Shown here in pieces: positions 20,820-30,263 of a stretch of DNA of 64,000 nucleotides. The stretch comes from Providencia heimbachae ATCC 35613 (GTDB lineage Bacteria > Pseudomonadota > Gammaproteobacteria > Enterobacterales > Enterobacteriaceae). Location: assembly GCF_001655055.1 (NCBI RefSeq), contig NZ_LXEW01000027.1:1-64000 (forward strand). Reading direction: 5' to 3'. A model generated the notes under the pieces. That model ran no database searches. It was not told the DNA's origin and saw only the letters and a list, made by a program, of their open reading frames with translations. The position numbers and the translations under genes were made by a program. How positions within the stretch are numbered: the stretch's first letter is position 1; each line of letters starts with the position of its first letter.

Positions 20820-20879
20820 ATTTACTTGCTTTAATACACTCCATAAAGCAAGTTTACGTCACAAATGGAGATTATACTG

Positions 20880-21299
20880 ATGAAAAAATTACCTTTAATT
20901 GCCTTAGTCGCAGCACTCGCTACTGCACCAGCTTTCGCTAATACCGCATCAAATAATAATGCGATAAACGGCGGATTTAATGGCCCTGGTACAGTGACAA
21001 ATACCCAGACTCAATCAGGTGGTTTTTCTGGCCCAAATGAAAGCCAAACAACCGTGGCTAAAGCGCTCGAAATGTCAGATGACAGCTGGGTTATTCTGCA
21101 AGGGACTATTGTTAAGCAGTTAGATAATAAACATTACGAATTTACTGATGGAACAGGCAGTATTACGCTAGAAATCGATCACAAACGTTGGAATGGTGTG
21201 AATGTGACACCTAAAGATAAAGTCGAAATTCGCGGTAAAATCGATAAAGACTGGAATTCACGAGAAGTTGAAGTTAAACAAATTCAGATAATGAAATAA
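20880..21299 (+). CDS. ygiW: YgiW/YdeI-family OB-fold stress-tolerance protein
   Basis: 139 aa with a signal peptide cleaved near residue 20 (APAFA). A low-complexity Gly/Asn stretch follows (NAINGGFNGPG, GGFSGPN), then a BOF/OB-fold domain (SWVILQGTIVKQL, YEFTDGTGSITLEID, VEIRGKIDKDW). YgiW-type proteins are linked to tolerance of oxidative and peptide stress. The ATG at 20880 has GGAG 9 bases upstream and gives a clean signal peptide; the ATG at 20865 would overlap the RBS. It is divergent from qseBC, as in E. coli. Confidence 0.92.
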   Translation: MKKLPLIALVAALATAPAFANTASNNNAINGGFNGPGTVTNTQTQSGGFSGPNESQTTVAKALEMSDDSWVILQGTIVKQLDNKHYEFTDGTGSITLEIDHKRWNGVNVTPKDKVEIRGKIDKDWNSREVEVKQIQIMK

Positions 21300-21327
21300 A
21301 CAATACTTCATTCAGCAATAAACGCTA

Positions 21328-21358
21328 AAGGTAAGATGGTAACCCCGTCTTACCTTCT
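21328..21358 (+). terminator. ygiW terminator
   Basis: Stem AAGGTAAGA / TCTTACCTT, then TCTCTATTTTATTTT. Confidence 0.75.
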
Positions 21359-21436
21359 CTATTTTATTTTCCCTCTATTTCTCCAGCCAATCAATGATGT
21401 TAGATTAATTGTCATCACTCTCTCTTAGGCCTCAAT

Positions 21437-22033
21437 ATGTCTACAAAACAGCCTCAAATTCGCAATATCAGCGAAAAATTACTTTCAGACAACTGGTACA
21501 TCCTAAAAAAATACACCTACGAATTACAATTGCGCAATGGAAGTTGGCAAAAGCAAGAGCGTGAAGTGTATGACAGAGGCAACGGTGCGGTGATTTTGCT
21601 CTATAACAAAATAAAAAATAGCATTATTCTTATTCGCCAATTTCGTATGCCGATGTATGTAAATGGTTATCAACATTTTTTAATTGAAGCCGCCGCAGGA
21701 TTACTCGATAACGCCTCTCCTGAAGAACGTATTATTGCCGAGGCAGAGGAAGAAACTGGCTTTAAAGTCGATAAAATAGAAAAAGTTTTTGAGGCATTTA
21801 TGAGCCCGGGTTCAGTCACTGAAAAACTTTATTTTTATATCGCTGAATATAATGAACAAAATCGCCAAAGCTCTGGTGGCGGGTTGGTTGATGAAGGCGA
21901 AGACATTGAGGTATTAGAGTGGCCATTTCCTAAAGCCCTCAATGCGATTAAAACGGGTGAAATTGTTGATGGCAAAACAATTATGCTAATACAACATCTA
22001 GCACTTAATTCTATTTTAAAAAACAATTTTTAG
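21437..22033 (+). CDS. nudK: NudK, GDP-mannose pyrophosphatase (Nudix)
   Basis: 198 aa (E. coli NudK 191). The Nudix box is at residues ~92-114: AGLLDNASPEERIIAEAEEE then TGF, giving the GX5EX7REUXEEXGU pattern with A in place of the usual R. The family substrate segment YDRGNGAVILLYN and VLIRQFR-like ILIRQFRMP are present, with the C-terminal GEIVDGKT. It hydrolyses GDP-mannose and perhaps other sugar nucleotides. It forms a single-gene unit after the ygiW terminator. Confidence 0.85.
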   Translation: MSTKQPQIRNISEKLLSDNWYILKKYTYELQLRNGSWQKQEREVYDRGNGAVILLYNKIKNSIILIRQFRMPMYVNGYQHFLIEAAAGLLDNASPEERIIAEAEEETGFKVDKIEKVFEAFMSPGSVTEKLYFYIAEYNEQNRQSSGGGLVDEGEDIEVLEWPFPKALNAIKTGEIVDGKTIMLIQHLALNSILKNNF

Positions 22034-22505
22034 TCGTAAATATATCGTTCTATTTTTATATTCTCTTCTTGCCAATTAGCGAGAAGAGAAACATATCATC
22101 AAAATAAGACCATAGAGAATGAAAGATAAAATAAATTAAAATCAATGAATTAAAATAAATTTATTAATATTTCAAGACTATCATCCTAATTGTATCATCA
22201 ATAAATGGCAATGCAGTTTCATTCATATTTATTTAACCGTGCTAGAGCCTGATAAACGCAATAATACTTTTGACCTTATGAATAAAAAACCTTAAATTTA
22301 AAGGCATCATTATATTTTTTTAATATCTTCATATTAAGATAGAGCAAATAACCTAATTAATTTTAATTATAGGTAAGTGTTATTTTTAAAAATAGGTATA
22401 CCGGAAATAGTTTGATTTTCAGGGCGACTGAGCGTAGCCAATACCCCTAAAAATCGAAAAACAACCGGTACATGATGAATTATTTTAATCTAGGAGCGAG
22501 ACAAG
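22034..22505. other. Gene-free region upstream of cupin-mqo
   Basis: About 470 AT-rich bases with no credible ORF. The right half holds an inverted repeat (22397-22471), listed separately. The promoter of the cupin-mqo unit must be here. Confidence 0.5.
22397..22471. repeat. Imperfect inverted repeat upstream of cupin gene
   Basis: Left arm ACCGG...TTTGATTTTcAGGG and right arm CCCCTaAAAATCGAAA...CCGGT fold into a long imperfect hairpin. The loop contains GCGACTGAGCGTAGCCAA, similar to the middle of the repeat at 44181. It is probably a member of the same dispersed repeat group. Confidence 0.55.
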
Positions 22506-22901
22506 ATGATACGTTGCATTCGTATGTGGACAGGCCAAGATGGTAACTCGCTGTTTGAAGAAGGCACAATAGAGCTTAACAGCGTTCCCAATACAGAGGG
22601 GGATAGCCAAACCCCACCCATCGCCGTGGGTGAGCTTACCTTTCGTGAAACAATTTCAGGGGGCTCGTTCGACTGGCATAAAGACCCCGTTCCTCGTTAT
22701 GTCATCACCCTCTCCGGTACCTTAGAATTTGAAACTAAAGATGGATCAAAATTTATTATTAATCCCGGTGATATTTTACTTGCACAAGACAATACCGGTT
22801 CAGGCCATAAATGGCGCTTAATTGGTGATGAGCCTTGGCGACGCGCTTATGTTGTGTACCAAGAAGGCACTGATTTGCGTTTTACTCCGACTAAAAAATA
22901 G
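22506..22901 (+). CDS. Cupin-domain protein
   Basis: 131 aa with a single cupin barrel. Cupin motif 1 is near GGSFDWHKDPVPRYVITLSGTLEF (H in DWH, E in LEF). Motif 2 is near IINPGDILLAQDNTGSGHKWR (with H at the end). GGAG lies 9 bases before the ATG. It is 9 bases upstream of mqo, so the two are almost certainly co-transcribed. No function is assigned; a metal-binding small-molecule sensor or isomerase-like role is possible. Confidence 0.85.
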   Translation: MIRCIRMWTGQDGNSLFEEGTIELNSVPNTEGDSQTPPIAVGELTFRETISGGSFDWHKDPVPRYVITLSGTLEFETKDGSKFIINPGDILLAQDNTGSGHKWRLIGDEPWRRAYVVYQEGTDLRFTPTKK

Positions 22902-22910
22902 GGATTTTCC

Positions 22911-24404
22911 ATGAACAAACCCGTTTCAGAACATGTTGATATCGCCCTAATCGGTGCAGGTATCATGAGTGCAACCCTCGGGACATTCCTTAAAGAACTC
23001 GAACCTTCCTTGAATATTGCAGTATTCGAACGATTAAATGACTGTGCACAAGAAAGTTCACATCCATGGAATAATGCCGGAACCGGTCATGCGGCAAACT
23101 GTGAGATGAACTATACGCCGCCTAATCCTGATGGCACCGTTGATATCAGTAAAGCCCTTGAAGTGAATACTGAATTCGATTTATCACGTCAATTATGGTC
23201 GTACCTTGTTGCTAAAGGCAAAATCAAAAATCCTCGTGATTTTATTCATCCTTGCCCACACATGAGCTTTGTATGGGGTGAAGATAATGTCAAATTCCTC
23301 CAACAACGTTTCCGCCAAATGTCTGCCCATCATTGCTATCACAATATGGAATACAGCGATGACCCTAAGCAGATAAATGAGTGGGCTCCCCTGATCATGG
23401 AAGGACGGGATCCAAAAGAAAAAATTGCCGTCACCCGTGTCATCACCGGAGCCGATGTGGATTATGGTGCATTAACGCATTTATTAATGGCGCAATTGAG
23501 TGACCAGACCGGCTTCGCACTGCACTATAAGCATGAGGTTATCGATGTCAAACAAGCTTCCGATGGCAGATGGAATATTGAAGTTAAAAACTTAATAACC
23601 CATGAAAAATCGATTACCTCCGCTAAGTTTGTTTTTGTTGGAGCGGGTGGACGCGCTATCGAACTTTTGCAAAAATCAGGTATTCCTGAAGGAAAAGGTT
23701 TCGGTGGATTCCCCGTTAGCGGTATTTGGTTACGCTGCGACGATGAGAAAATTGCGGCTCGCCATCATGCAAAAATCTATGGTAAAGCAGACAAAGGCTC
23801 ACCCCCGATGTCCGTTCCACACTTGGATACGCGAATTATTGGCGGTAAACGCTCTTTGCTGTTTGGCCCTTATGCCGGTTTCTCAAGTAAATTCCTCAAA
23901 CATGGCTCTTATTTAGATTTATTTGAGTCGGTGAAACTAAATAATATTGAGCCTATGTTAGCGGTCGCTAAAGATAACTGGGCACTAGCCGAATACTTAG
24001 TCGGTCAAGTGCTACAAACCTCGGCACATCAATTTGCTATGCTGCAACAATTTTATCCAGAAGCACAGCATGAAGATTGGAAAGAGGTAGTTGCAGGCCA
24101 ACGTGTGCAAATCATCAGGCCGGGTCAGGACAAAAAAGGCGTACTTGAGTTTGGCACTGAGCTTATCACCAGTGCAGATAAATCATTTACCGTATTAATG
24201 GGCGCATCACCGGGTGCATCAACTGCAGCCTATATTTCATTAAATATATTGAAAGAATGTTTTAAAAATGAGTTAGATACCAATGGCTGGGAAACTCGCT
24301 TGAAAGCGATCATTCCAACCTATGGCATTGATTTAAAACAAGATGCGAAAGCCTGCTTAGATATTCGTACGGCAACAGCAAAAGTGCTGCAATTAGATAA
24401 TTAA
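22911..24404 (+). CDS. mqo: Malate:quinone oxidoreductase
   Basis: 497 aa, a membrane-associated FAD enzyme oxidising malate to oxaloacetate and passing electrons to the quinone pool. The FAD dinucleotide motif is ALIGAGIMSATLG (residues ~12-24). Family segments include SSHPWNNAGTGHAANCEMNYTP-like sequence around 48-69, FGGFPVSG, LFGPYAGFS and the C-terminal LMGASPGASTAAYI. AGGGA lies 7 bases before the ATG. It provides an alternative to the soluble Mdh in the TCA cycle. E. coli mqo lies elsewhere, so this location is lineage-specific. Confidence 0.96.
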   Translation: MNKPVSEHVDIALIGAGIMSATLGTFLKELEPSLNIAVFERLNDCAQESSHPWNNAGTGHAANCEMNYTPPNPDGTVDISKALEVNTEFDLSRQLWSYLVAKGKIKNPRDFIHPCPHMSFVWGEDNVKFLQQRFRQMSAHHCYHNMEYSDDPKQINEWAPLIMEGRDPKEKIAVTRVITGADVDYGALTHLLMAQLSDQTGFALHYKHEVIDVKQASDGRWNIEVKNLITHEKSITSAKFVFVGAGGRAIELLQKSGIPEGKGFGGFPVSGIWLRCDDEKIAARHHAKIYGKADKGSPPMSVPHLDTRIIGGKRSLLFGPYAGFSSKFLKHGSYLDLFESVKLNNIEPMLAVAKDNWALAEYLVGQVLQTSAHQFAMLQQFYPEAQHEDWKEVVAGQRVQIIRPGQDKKGVLEFGTELITSADKSFTVLMGASPGASTAAYISLNILKECFKNELDTNGWETRLKAIIPTYGIDLKQDAKACLDIRTATAKVLQLDN

Positions 24405-24417
24405 TTGTCTTAAGAAT

Positions 24418-24450
24418 GAGGTTGGGTAAATAATTGCCCAACCTCTGTTG
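24418..24450. terminator. Hairpin between mqo and cysQ
   Basis: Perfect stem GAGGTTGGG / CCCAACCTC (24418-24445) between convergent genes. T-tracts are weak on both sides, so it may be a terminator or just a stabilising 3' hairpin. Confidence 0.6.
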
Positions 24451-24459
24451 AGCATCATA

Positions 24460-25200
24460 TCAGAATAAAATCACTCGAAAACCGGGGTTTAAAAATGATT
24501 CTCGTGGTGTATAGTCGAGGGTTTGCCCATTCCAATCAACCACTTTAGCCCCCGCACCAATCGCAACCGCGTGCCCTGCCGCTGTATCCCAAATATTGGT
24601 TGGCCCAAAACGAGGATAAAGTTGTGCCTTACCTTCCGCGACTAAGCAAAATTTTAATGAAGAACCAATCTCTACTGTGGTGTGCTCCCCCATTTGTCTC
24701 AGATAATCCATTAATTCACTATCTTGATGAGAACGGCTGATCACTATGACGGGAGGCTTAGCATCGTGGACTTGGATAGGCAGTTTATTACCCGCTTCCT
24801 CTTTCCATGCTTGATTACCTTGAGCATAGTACAGTAAGCCTTTCGCAGGGGCATAAACAACCCCCATCACTGGTACACCATTTTCAATCAATGCAATATT
24901 TACCGTGAAATCGCCATTACGATTAATAAATTCTTTCGTACCGTCGAGAGGATCAATCAGCCAATAACGCTGCCAATTTTGTCTTAATGACCAAAGGGGT
25001 GGATCTTCTTCAGAAAGCTGCGGTATATCAGGCGTAATACGAGATAAACCTGCCTCAATAATTTTATGAGCTGCAATATCCGCATCAGTCACTGGAGAAT
25101 CATCACTCTTGTGCTGAACCTGTAAAGGCGCCTGCGCATTGTAGATTTTCATGATGGCATAGCCTGCTTCTTGAGCCAGTTCACAAATTTGCTGTAGCAT
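24460..25200 (-). CDS. cysQ: 3'(2'),5'-bisphosphate nucleotidase CysQ
   Basis: 246 aa, the same length as E. coli CysQ. It converts PAP to AMP and Pi, clearing an inhibitor made during sulfate assimilation. Mg-binding motifs are [17 protein letters not shown] (with the DPLDGT core) and [11 protein letters not shown]. The ATG at 25200 (MLQQICELA) matches the family start and has GAGG at proper distance; a GTG three codons upstream is in frame but less likely. Confidence 0.96.
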   Translation of the reverse strand: MLQQICELAQEAGYAIMKIYNAQAPLQVQHKSDDSPVTDADIAAHKIIEAGLSRITPDIPQLSEEDPPLWSLRQNWQRYWLIDPLDGTKEFINRNGDFTVNIALIENGVPVMGVVYAPAKGLLYYAQGNQAWKEEAGNKLPIQVHDAKPPVIVISRSHQDSELMDYLRQMGEHTTVEIGSSLKFCLVAEGKAQLYPRFGPTNIWDTAAGHAVAIGAGAKVVDWNGQTLDYTPRESFLNPGFRVILF

Positions 25201-25277
25201 TTTCTTCACCTCTTTCTATCGCCCTTTAGTTCAAGATTAGCAGCCCTATCTTGCAAGTGCACGAATTTACGTGATAA

Positions 25278-25318
25278 AAAAATCCCTTATTGTTTTATTT
25301 CAACAATAAGGGATTTAA
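25278..25318 (-). terminator. fklB terminator
   Basis: Long stem AATCCCTTATTGTT / AACAATAAGGGATT. On the minus strand it is followed by TTTTTTTATC. Confidence 0.85.
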
Positions 25319-25355
25319 TAAAAAATGGATATTGCGATAAGTTAATAGCTGATAA

Positions 25356-25976
25356 TTACAGGATTTCCAGCAGCTCAACTTCGAAAACTAATGGGCTAAA
25401 TGGTGGGATAGATGCACCTGCACCACGCTCACCATAAGCTAATTCATGAGGGATATATAATTCCCATTTTGAACCAACTGGCATCAGTGTTAGTGCTTCG
25501 ATCCAGCCTGGGATCACGCCGCTAACTGGGAATTCTGCAGGCTGCCCACGTTGAACAGAGCTGTCAAATACCGAACCATCAATAAGACGGCCAGTATAGT
25601 GAACACGAACACGGTCTGTGCGAGCAGGGATTGCACCGTCACCTTGATTAATAACAGAGAATTGCAAACCAGATTCCGTGGTTGATACACCTTCACGCTT
25701 TTGGTTTTCATCAAGGAATGCTTGACCTTCTGCAGCCATTGCACCTTGACGAGAAACACGTACAGCATCTGCACGTTCATGAATTTCACGTAGTGCATTG
25801 TGTAATGCTTCAACAGGAACTGACGGCATATTGCCTTCTAAAGCGTCAGTTAGACCGGCCAAAATTGCATTTGGCACAAGACCTTCCAGCCCTGACTCTA
25901 ACAATTGTTGTCCAACTTGTAGACCAATACCGTAGCTCGCTTGAGCTTCTACTGAATCAAAATTTTGGTTTGCCAT
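25356..25976 (-). CDS. fklB: FKBP-type peptidyl-prolyl isomerase FklB (FKBP22)
   Basis: 206 aa, the same length as E. coli FklB. The N-terminal helical dimerisation domain begins [21 protein letters not shown] long helix leads to a C-terminal FKBP domain ([67 protein letters not shown]). It catalyses prolyl cis-trans isomerisation. The ATG at 25976 (MANQNF) is chosen on family length; an ATG four codons upstream (25988) is possible. Confidence 0.95.
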   Translation of the reverse strand: MANQNFDSVEAQASYGIGLQVGQQLLESGLEGLVPNAILAGLTDALEGNMPSVPVEALHNALREIHERADAVRVSRQGAMAAEGQAFLDENQKREGVSTTESGLQFSVINQGDGAIPARTDRVRVHYTGRLIDGSVFDSSVQRGQPAEFPVSGVIPGWIEALTLMPVGSKWELYIPHELAYGERGAGASIPPFSPLVFEVELLEIL

Positions 25977-26208
25977 TAAAATACCCATATGGTTTTTGAT
26001 AAAAAAACCAGAATAACAGCCACCCTCTTATGGGTAAACCTAAACAATGAAACAAAAGCATAAAAATCGCTTATTTATGAAGGTTCACCAACAATTGGCT
26101 CAGTGTTCTCTGAAAAATCGTATCAAGTTATTAAATTATAAAAAAAGGGTGCTAGTATGCGTATAAATACATTATGGCTTGCTTGTTATCCTCAATAAAG
26201 GAGGCGCG

Positions 26209-26832
26209 ATGTTCAAACTATCCACATTTCACCGCTACGGTATCGCCGTTTTAGCGCTGATTATTATCGTGGCACTGTTCTGGCCAACCGATGATAAATC
26301 AACGACGGGTAATATAGCTTCAAACCAACCTCAGCCTATCGTGATCCCACCGCCAAACATACCTGAGATTGCCCCTGACCCCGTCATGACACCACCGACT
26401 GAAGAACCCACAACCTCTCCGGTGGATCAAGGTGTATTGCCACTTGAGCCTGAAATCGTGCCTGAGCCTATCGAGCCTTCAGCACCAGAGCAACCTCAAG
26501 TTACGCCGCCCACCAATCAGCCGTCAACCGCCAAACCGGAAGAGCCCAAAACAGCTCGCCCATCAGCGAATGAATGGCAGAACTACCGCGTACAAAAAGG
26601 TAAAACCCTCGCACAGCTATTTCGTGATAATAACCTACAGGCCAATGACGCCTTTGTTATGGCGCGTGTTGAAGGGGCTGAAAAACCACTGAGTAGTTTA
26701 CAGCAAGGCCAAAAAATTCGTGTTAAAGCGAATGCAAAGGGTGAAGTCCAATTGTTAGACATCACCACACCGGATGGAAAAACCTATAGCTTCGCAAGAC
26801 TTAGCGATGGTAGTTACTACCGCACGCCTTAG
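26209..26832 (+). CDS. ytfB: YtfB, OapA-family cell-envelope protein
   Basis: 207 aa. It has an inner-membrane segment at ~10-25 (AVLALIIIVALFW) and a long Pro/Glu/Thr-rich periplasmic linker (residues ~38-125). A C-terminal OapA/LysM-like domain begins at about residue 130 (YRVQKGKTLAQLFRDN, LSSLQQGQKIRVKA, GSYYRTP). In E. coli YtfB is associated with the division site and glycan binding. A very strong RBS (AAAGGAGG) fixes the start at 26209. It is divergent from fklB, as in E. coli. Confidence 0.9.
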   Translation: MFKLSTFHRYGIAVLALIIIVALFWPTDDKSTTGNIASNQPQPIVIPPPNIPEIAPDPVMTPPTEEPTTSPVDQGVLPLEPEIVPEPIEPSAPEQPQVTPPTNQPSTAKPEEPKTARPSANEWQNYRVQKGKTLAQLFRDNNLQANDAFVMARVEGAEKPLSSLQQGQKIRVKANAKGEVQLLDITTPDGKTYSFARLSDGSYYRTP

Positions 26833-26845
26833 CCGTTATTTTTGG

Positions 26846-26885
26846 CTGGTGGCTTATTTATAATGGTAAGCCACCAGAACTTTGT
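26846..26885 (+). terminator. ytfB terminator-like hairpin
   Basis: Perfect 11-bp stem CTGGTGGCTTA / TAAGCCACCAG. The tail AACTTTGTCC has only a weak T tract. Confidence 0.6.
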
Positions 26886-26960
26886 CCTAATCATCGCTAT
26901 TTGTATTGCACCTTACTTATCAATATATGATAAAGGCTACCTGTTATTTCCCATTAAAAA

Positions 26961-27716
26961 ATGATTATGCAAATAAATAAAGGCATTAAAGTTTTTCTAG
27001 CAGGTTTCTTGCTACTACTCATCGCCGCTCTTGGCTATATCGCTTGGATAAAACTCAATTCAGATGCGCTTTGGAATATCGTTAGCCAACAATGTGTTCC
27101 TTTACAGCATACAAAACAGCAACCCGCATCCTGTTTAAAGGTCGATACATCCAATCAATATGTATTATTTGAAGACCGCAATGGCCCGTTACACAACCTT
27201 GTGATCCCAACAAATAAAATTACCGGTATTGAATCCCCATTATTGTTAGCAGAAAATACACCATCCTATTTCTCCCTCGCTTGGCAAGAAAGAGCCGACT
27301 TATCTCGCGGATTAAACAAAACAATTCCTGAAGAATTACTGGCGGTCGCGGTGAATTCACAATATGGTCGATCACAAGATCAACTGCATATTCATATCGC
27401 TTGCCTTAAGAAAGACATTCTAGAAAAGCTCAATGATCAACAGTCAGTAATAACCTCTAATTGGACTGAATTTCCTATTAAATTAGAAGGACATCACTAT
27501 TTAGCAAAAAGAATCACCACCTACTCGATTAACCCTTTTAAGCTATTACAAGAGTACGCCTTACAGCATGATGACAATATAGGCCACTTTGGGTTAGCCA
27601 TGGTACAGCTTAAGGATGGGTCATTGGTATTATTAGCAAATAGGATGGATCTGTGGGATTTAAACTTAGGTTCGGCAGGAGAAATTCTTGATTATCAATG
27701 CTTAGCAAACCAATAG
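26961..27716 (+). CDS. cdh: CDP-diacylglycerol pyrophosphatase
   Basis: 251 aa (E. coli Cdh 251). It hydrolyses CDP-diacylglycerol to phosphatidate and CMP. One N-terminal membrane anchor lies at ~9-30. The Cdh signature GPLHNLVIPTNKITGIESPLLL and the HIT-like histidine cluster QLHIHIACL (about residues 141-149) are present. The C-terminal FGLAMVQLKDGSLVLLA also matches. The start is the ATG at 26961 or 26967; neither has a good RBS. E. coli cdh lies elsewhere in the chromosome, so this position between ytfB and rplI is local. Confidence 0.9.
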   Translation: MIMQINKGIKVFLAGFLLLLIAALGYIAWIKLNSDALWNIVSQQCVPLQHTKQQPASCLKVDTSNQYVLFEDRNGPLHNLVIPTNKITGIESPLLLAENTPSYFSLAWQERADLSRGLNKTIPEELLAVAVNSQYGRSQDQLHIHIACLKKDILEKLNDQQSVITSNWTEFPIKLEGHHYLAKRITTYSINPFKLLQEYALQHDDNIGHFGLAMVQLKDGSLVLLANRMDLWDLNLGSAGEILDYQCLANQ

Positions 27717-27753
27717 CATCTATGTTTTATGAATAAAAATAAAAGCCTAGAAA

Positions 27754-27787
27754 GTAAAAAACACCGGACTTAGCCGGTGTTTTTTAT
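27754..27787. terminator. Bidirectional terminator between cdh and rplI
   Basis: Stem AACACCGG / CCGGTGTT with six T on the + side and six A (T on the minus strand) on the other. Confidence 0.92.
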
Positions 27788-27828
27788 AGCACCACCGATA
27801 AATCGACGGTACTTATCATCACTATTGA

Positions 27829-28278
27829 TTACTCAGCAACGATGATAACGTTAAGCTCTGCAAAAACATCGCTATGTAACTGGAACTGAACTTGATGATC
27901 ACCAGTAGTACGCAGAACGCCATTTGATAGACGAACTTCGCTTTTCGCGATTTTAACGCCAGCTGCAGTGACTGCATCAGCGATATCACGAGTACCGATT
28001 GAACCAAACAGTTTACCTTCGTCACCCGCTTTAGAAGCTAAAGTAACAGAACCCAGCGCAGTAACAGCTGCTGCACGAGCCTGTGCTGCAGTGAGAACGT
28101 CAGCTAATTTAGCTTCCAGTTCAGCACGGCGAGCTTCGAAGAATTCGACGTTTTTCTTAGTTGCAGGAACAGCTTTACCCTGTGGAACTAAGTAGTTACG
28201 AGCATAGCCCGATTTAACGTTAACCTGATCACCTAGGCTACCTAGGTTAGCTACTTTATCAAGCAAAATAACTTGCAT
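27829..28278 (-). CDS. rplI: 50S ribosomal protein L9
   Basis: 149 aa, the same length as E. coli L9. The N-terminal domain starts [19 protein letters not shown] and contains [16 protein letters not shown], the rRNA-binding surface. A long helix leads to the C-terminal domain. It is the last gene of rpsF-priB-rpsR-rplI. Confidence 0.99.
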   Translation of the reverse strand: MQVILLDKVANLGSLGDQVNVKSGYARNYLVPQGKAVPATKKNVEFFEARRAELEAKLADVLTAAQARAAAVTALGSVTLASKAGDEGKLFGSIGTRDIADAVTAAGVKIAKSEVRLSNGVLRTTGDHQVQFQLHSDVFAELNVIIVAE

Positions 28279-28315
28279 TACCTTATCCTCTTAAGTCGTT
28301 AATGGACTGTACCAA

Positions 28316-28865
<550 letters not shown>

Positions 28866-28873
28866 CTGTGCAA

Positions 28874-29269
28874 TTACTCTTCAGAATCCCCAGCTTCTTC
28901 AGTTTCTTCATCCTGATAATCATCAGAAAGGTCACGGCCGCGACGTTCGTCTTTAGCTTTAACCATAGAAGAAGCTTCTGTCACCGCGTGTTTAACGCGC
29001 ATAACCATGCTGCGGATAACGGCATCGTTGAAGCGGAAGTTAGTTTCTAGCTCATCAATCGCTTCCTGTGGAGCTTCTACGTTCAGAAGAACATAGTGTG
29101 CTTTGTGCAGTTTATTGATTGGATAAGCCAGTTGACGGCGGCCCCAGTCTTCCAGACGGTGAATTTGACCTTGCGCGTTAGTGATTGTAGCACTGTAACG
29201 TTCGATCATGCCCGGAACCTGTTCGCTTTGGTCAGGATGGACCATAAAAACGATTTCGTAATGACGCAT
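28874..29269 (-). CDS. rpsF: 30S ribosomal protein S6
   Basis: 131 aa. It starts [21 protein letters not shown] at 29269 with AAGGAG 9 bases upstream; the open frame extends to 29332 through the leader and is not real. It contains [22 protein letters not shown] and an acidic C-terminal tail ([12 protein letters not shown]), the type that RimK extends with glutamates in E. coli. It is the first gene of the operon. Confidence 0.99.
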   Translation of the reverse strand: MRHYEIVFMVHPDQSEQVPGMIERYSATITNAQGQIHRLEDWGRRQLAYPINKLHKAHYVLLNVEAPQEAIDELETNFRFNDAVIRSMVMRVKHAVTEASSMVKAKDERRGRDLSDDYQDEETEEAGDSEE

Positions 29270-29296
29270 GAGTAGTTGCTCCTTACGGATTATTAG

Positions 29297-29329
29297 CCTC
29301 CTGTCAGGGTTAACCGCGGCCCGCGGAGG
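29297..29329 (-). promoter_or_regulatory. Candidate S6:S18 leader RNA element
   Basis: In the rpsF leader, CCTCC (transcript from 29329) can pair with GGAGG (29301-29297) around a GC-rich, CCG-containing interior (CGCGGGCCGCGGTTAACC). It is placed just before the rpsF RBS, where the S6:S18 autoregulatory motif is known in many bacteria. Confidence 0.55.
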
Positions 29330-29368
29330 CAAGGAACTTATTGAGTGCGGCTAAAAAATTGACGCGTC

Positions 29369-29397
29369 ACTATACCCATCCCTGAGATAAAACTCAA
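29369..29397 (-). promoter_or_regulatory. rpsF operon promoter
   Basis: On the minus strand, TTGAGT (29397-29392), a 17-base spacer, and TATAGT (29374-29369). The inverted repeat CCCATCCCT / AGGGATGGG overlaps the spacer. The predicted start lies upstream of the S6:S18 leader hairpin. Confidence 0.65.
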
Positions 29398-29440
29398 GGG
29401 ATGGGGCTAAATTAAAATTATATTTTAATTTACGCGCGCA

Positions 29441-30178
29441 TTATTTTACCAAACGTTGGCGTACAGCTTCGAATAAGCAAACACCTGTGGCGACAGAAAC
29501 ATTCAAAGATGAGACTGAACCTGCCATTGGAATGCTGATAAGCTCATCACAGTGCTCACGAGTCAGACGACGCATACCTTCCCCCTCAGCACCCATCACC
29601 AAGGCAACAGGCCCTGTTAGCTTGCTCTGATAAAGGTTATGGTCCGCTTCGCCTGCCGTTCCAACAATCCAAATATTGTATTCTTGCAACAAACGCAATG
29701 TTCTCGCTAAGTTAGTTACACGGATCAGTGGAATATTTTCCGCTGCGCCACAGGCTACTTTTTTAGCGATTGCATTCAACTGAGCAGATTTATCTTTTGG
29801 CACAATCACCGCATGTACGCCAGCGGCGTCAGCACTGCGTAAACAAGCCCCCAAATTATGTGGGTCTGTCACACCATCAAGCACCAGTAAGAAAGGCGAT
29901 TCGGTTTTCTCCAGAAAATCAGGCAGGTCGCCTTCTTGGTACTGTTTACCCGGTAAGATATTCGCAATAATACCTTGATGTACAGCGCCATCAGTGTGTG
30001 AATCCATCCACTGCTTATTTGCAACTTGTACGACGATACCTAGCGCTTCAATTTCTCGCGCGATAGAGAGTAGGCGGCGATCTTCGCGGCCTTTTAAAAT
30101 ATAGACTTCTTTAATGCGCTGAGGTGAATTCTCCAGCAAGGCTTTCACTGCGTGAACGCCATAAATAATTTCGCTCAT
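29441..30178 (-). CDS. rlmB: 23S rRNA (guanosine-2251-2'-O) methyltransferase
   Basis: 245 aa. A SpoU/TrmH-family (SPOUT) enzyme using SAM to methylate G2251 in the P loop of 23S rRNA. The N-terminal L30e-like substrate domain starts [23 protein letters not shown]. Knot motifs are [20 protein letters not shown] (motif 1), [15 protein letters not shown] (motif 2) and [29 protein letters not shown] (motif 3, given here in part). It is downstream of rnr, as in E. coli. Confidence 0.97.
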   Translation of the reverse strand: MSEIIYGVHAVKALLENSPQRIKEVYILKGREDRRLLSIAREIEALGIVVQVANKQWMDSHTDGAVHQGIIANILPGKQYQEGDLPDFLEKTESPFLLVLDGVTDPHNLGACLRSADAAGVHAVIVPKDKSAQLNAIAKKVACGAAENIPLIRVTNLARTLRLLQEYNIWIVGTAGEADHNLYQSKLTGPVALVMGAEGEGMRRLTREHCDELISIPMAGSVSSLNVSVATGVCLFEAVRQRLVK

Positions 30179-30204
30179 AAATTTCTTATGTATTCGTAAA
30201 GTTA

Positions 30205-30228
30205 AAGGTGGCGAAATAACGCCACCTT
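30205..30228 (-). terminator. Hairpin between rnr and rlmB
   Basis: Perfect stem AAGGTGGCG / CGCCACCTT with a 6-base loop. The T tract is weak (TTTAACTTTACG), so it may be a partial terminator or a processing signal. Confidence 0.5.
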
Positions 30229-30263
30229 AGTTAATTAACAAGTATACTACGCCTGAAGAATAA

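Noticed and set aside
28874-29332. Extended rpsF start upstream of 29269
   Set aside because: The extension runs through the leader hairpin and the AAGGAG RBS; the family start MRHYEIV is clear.
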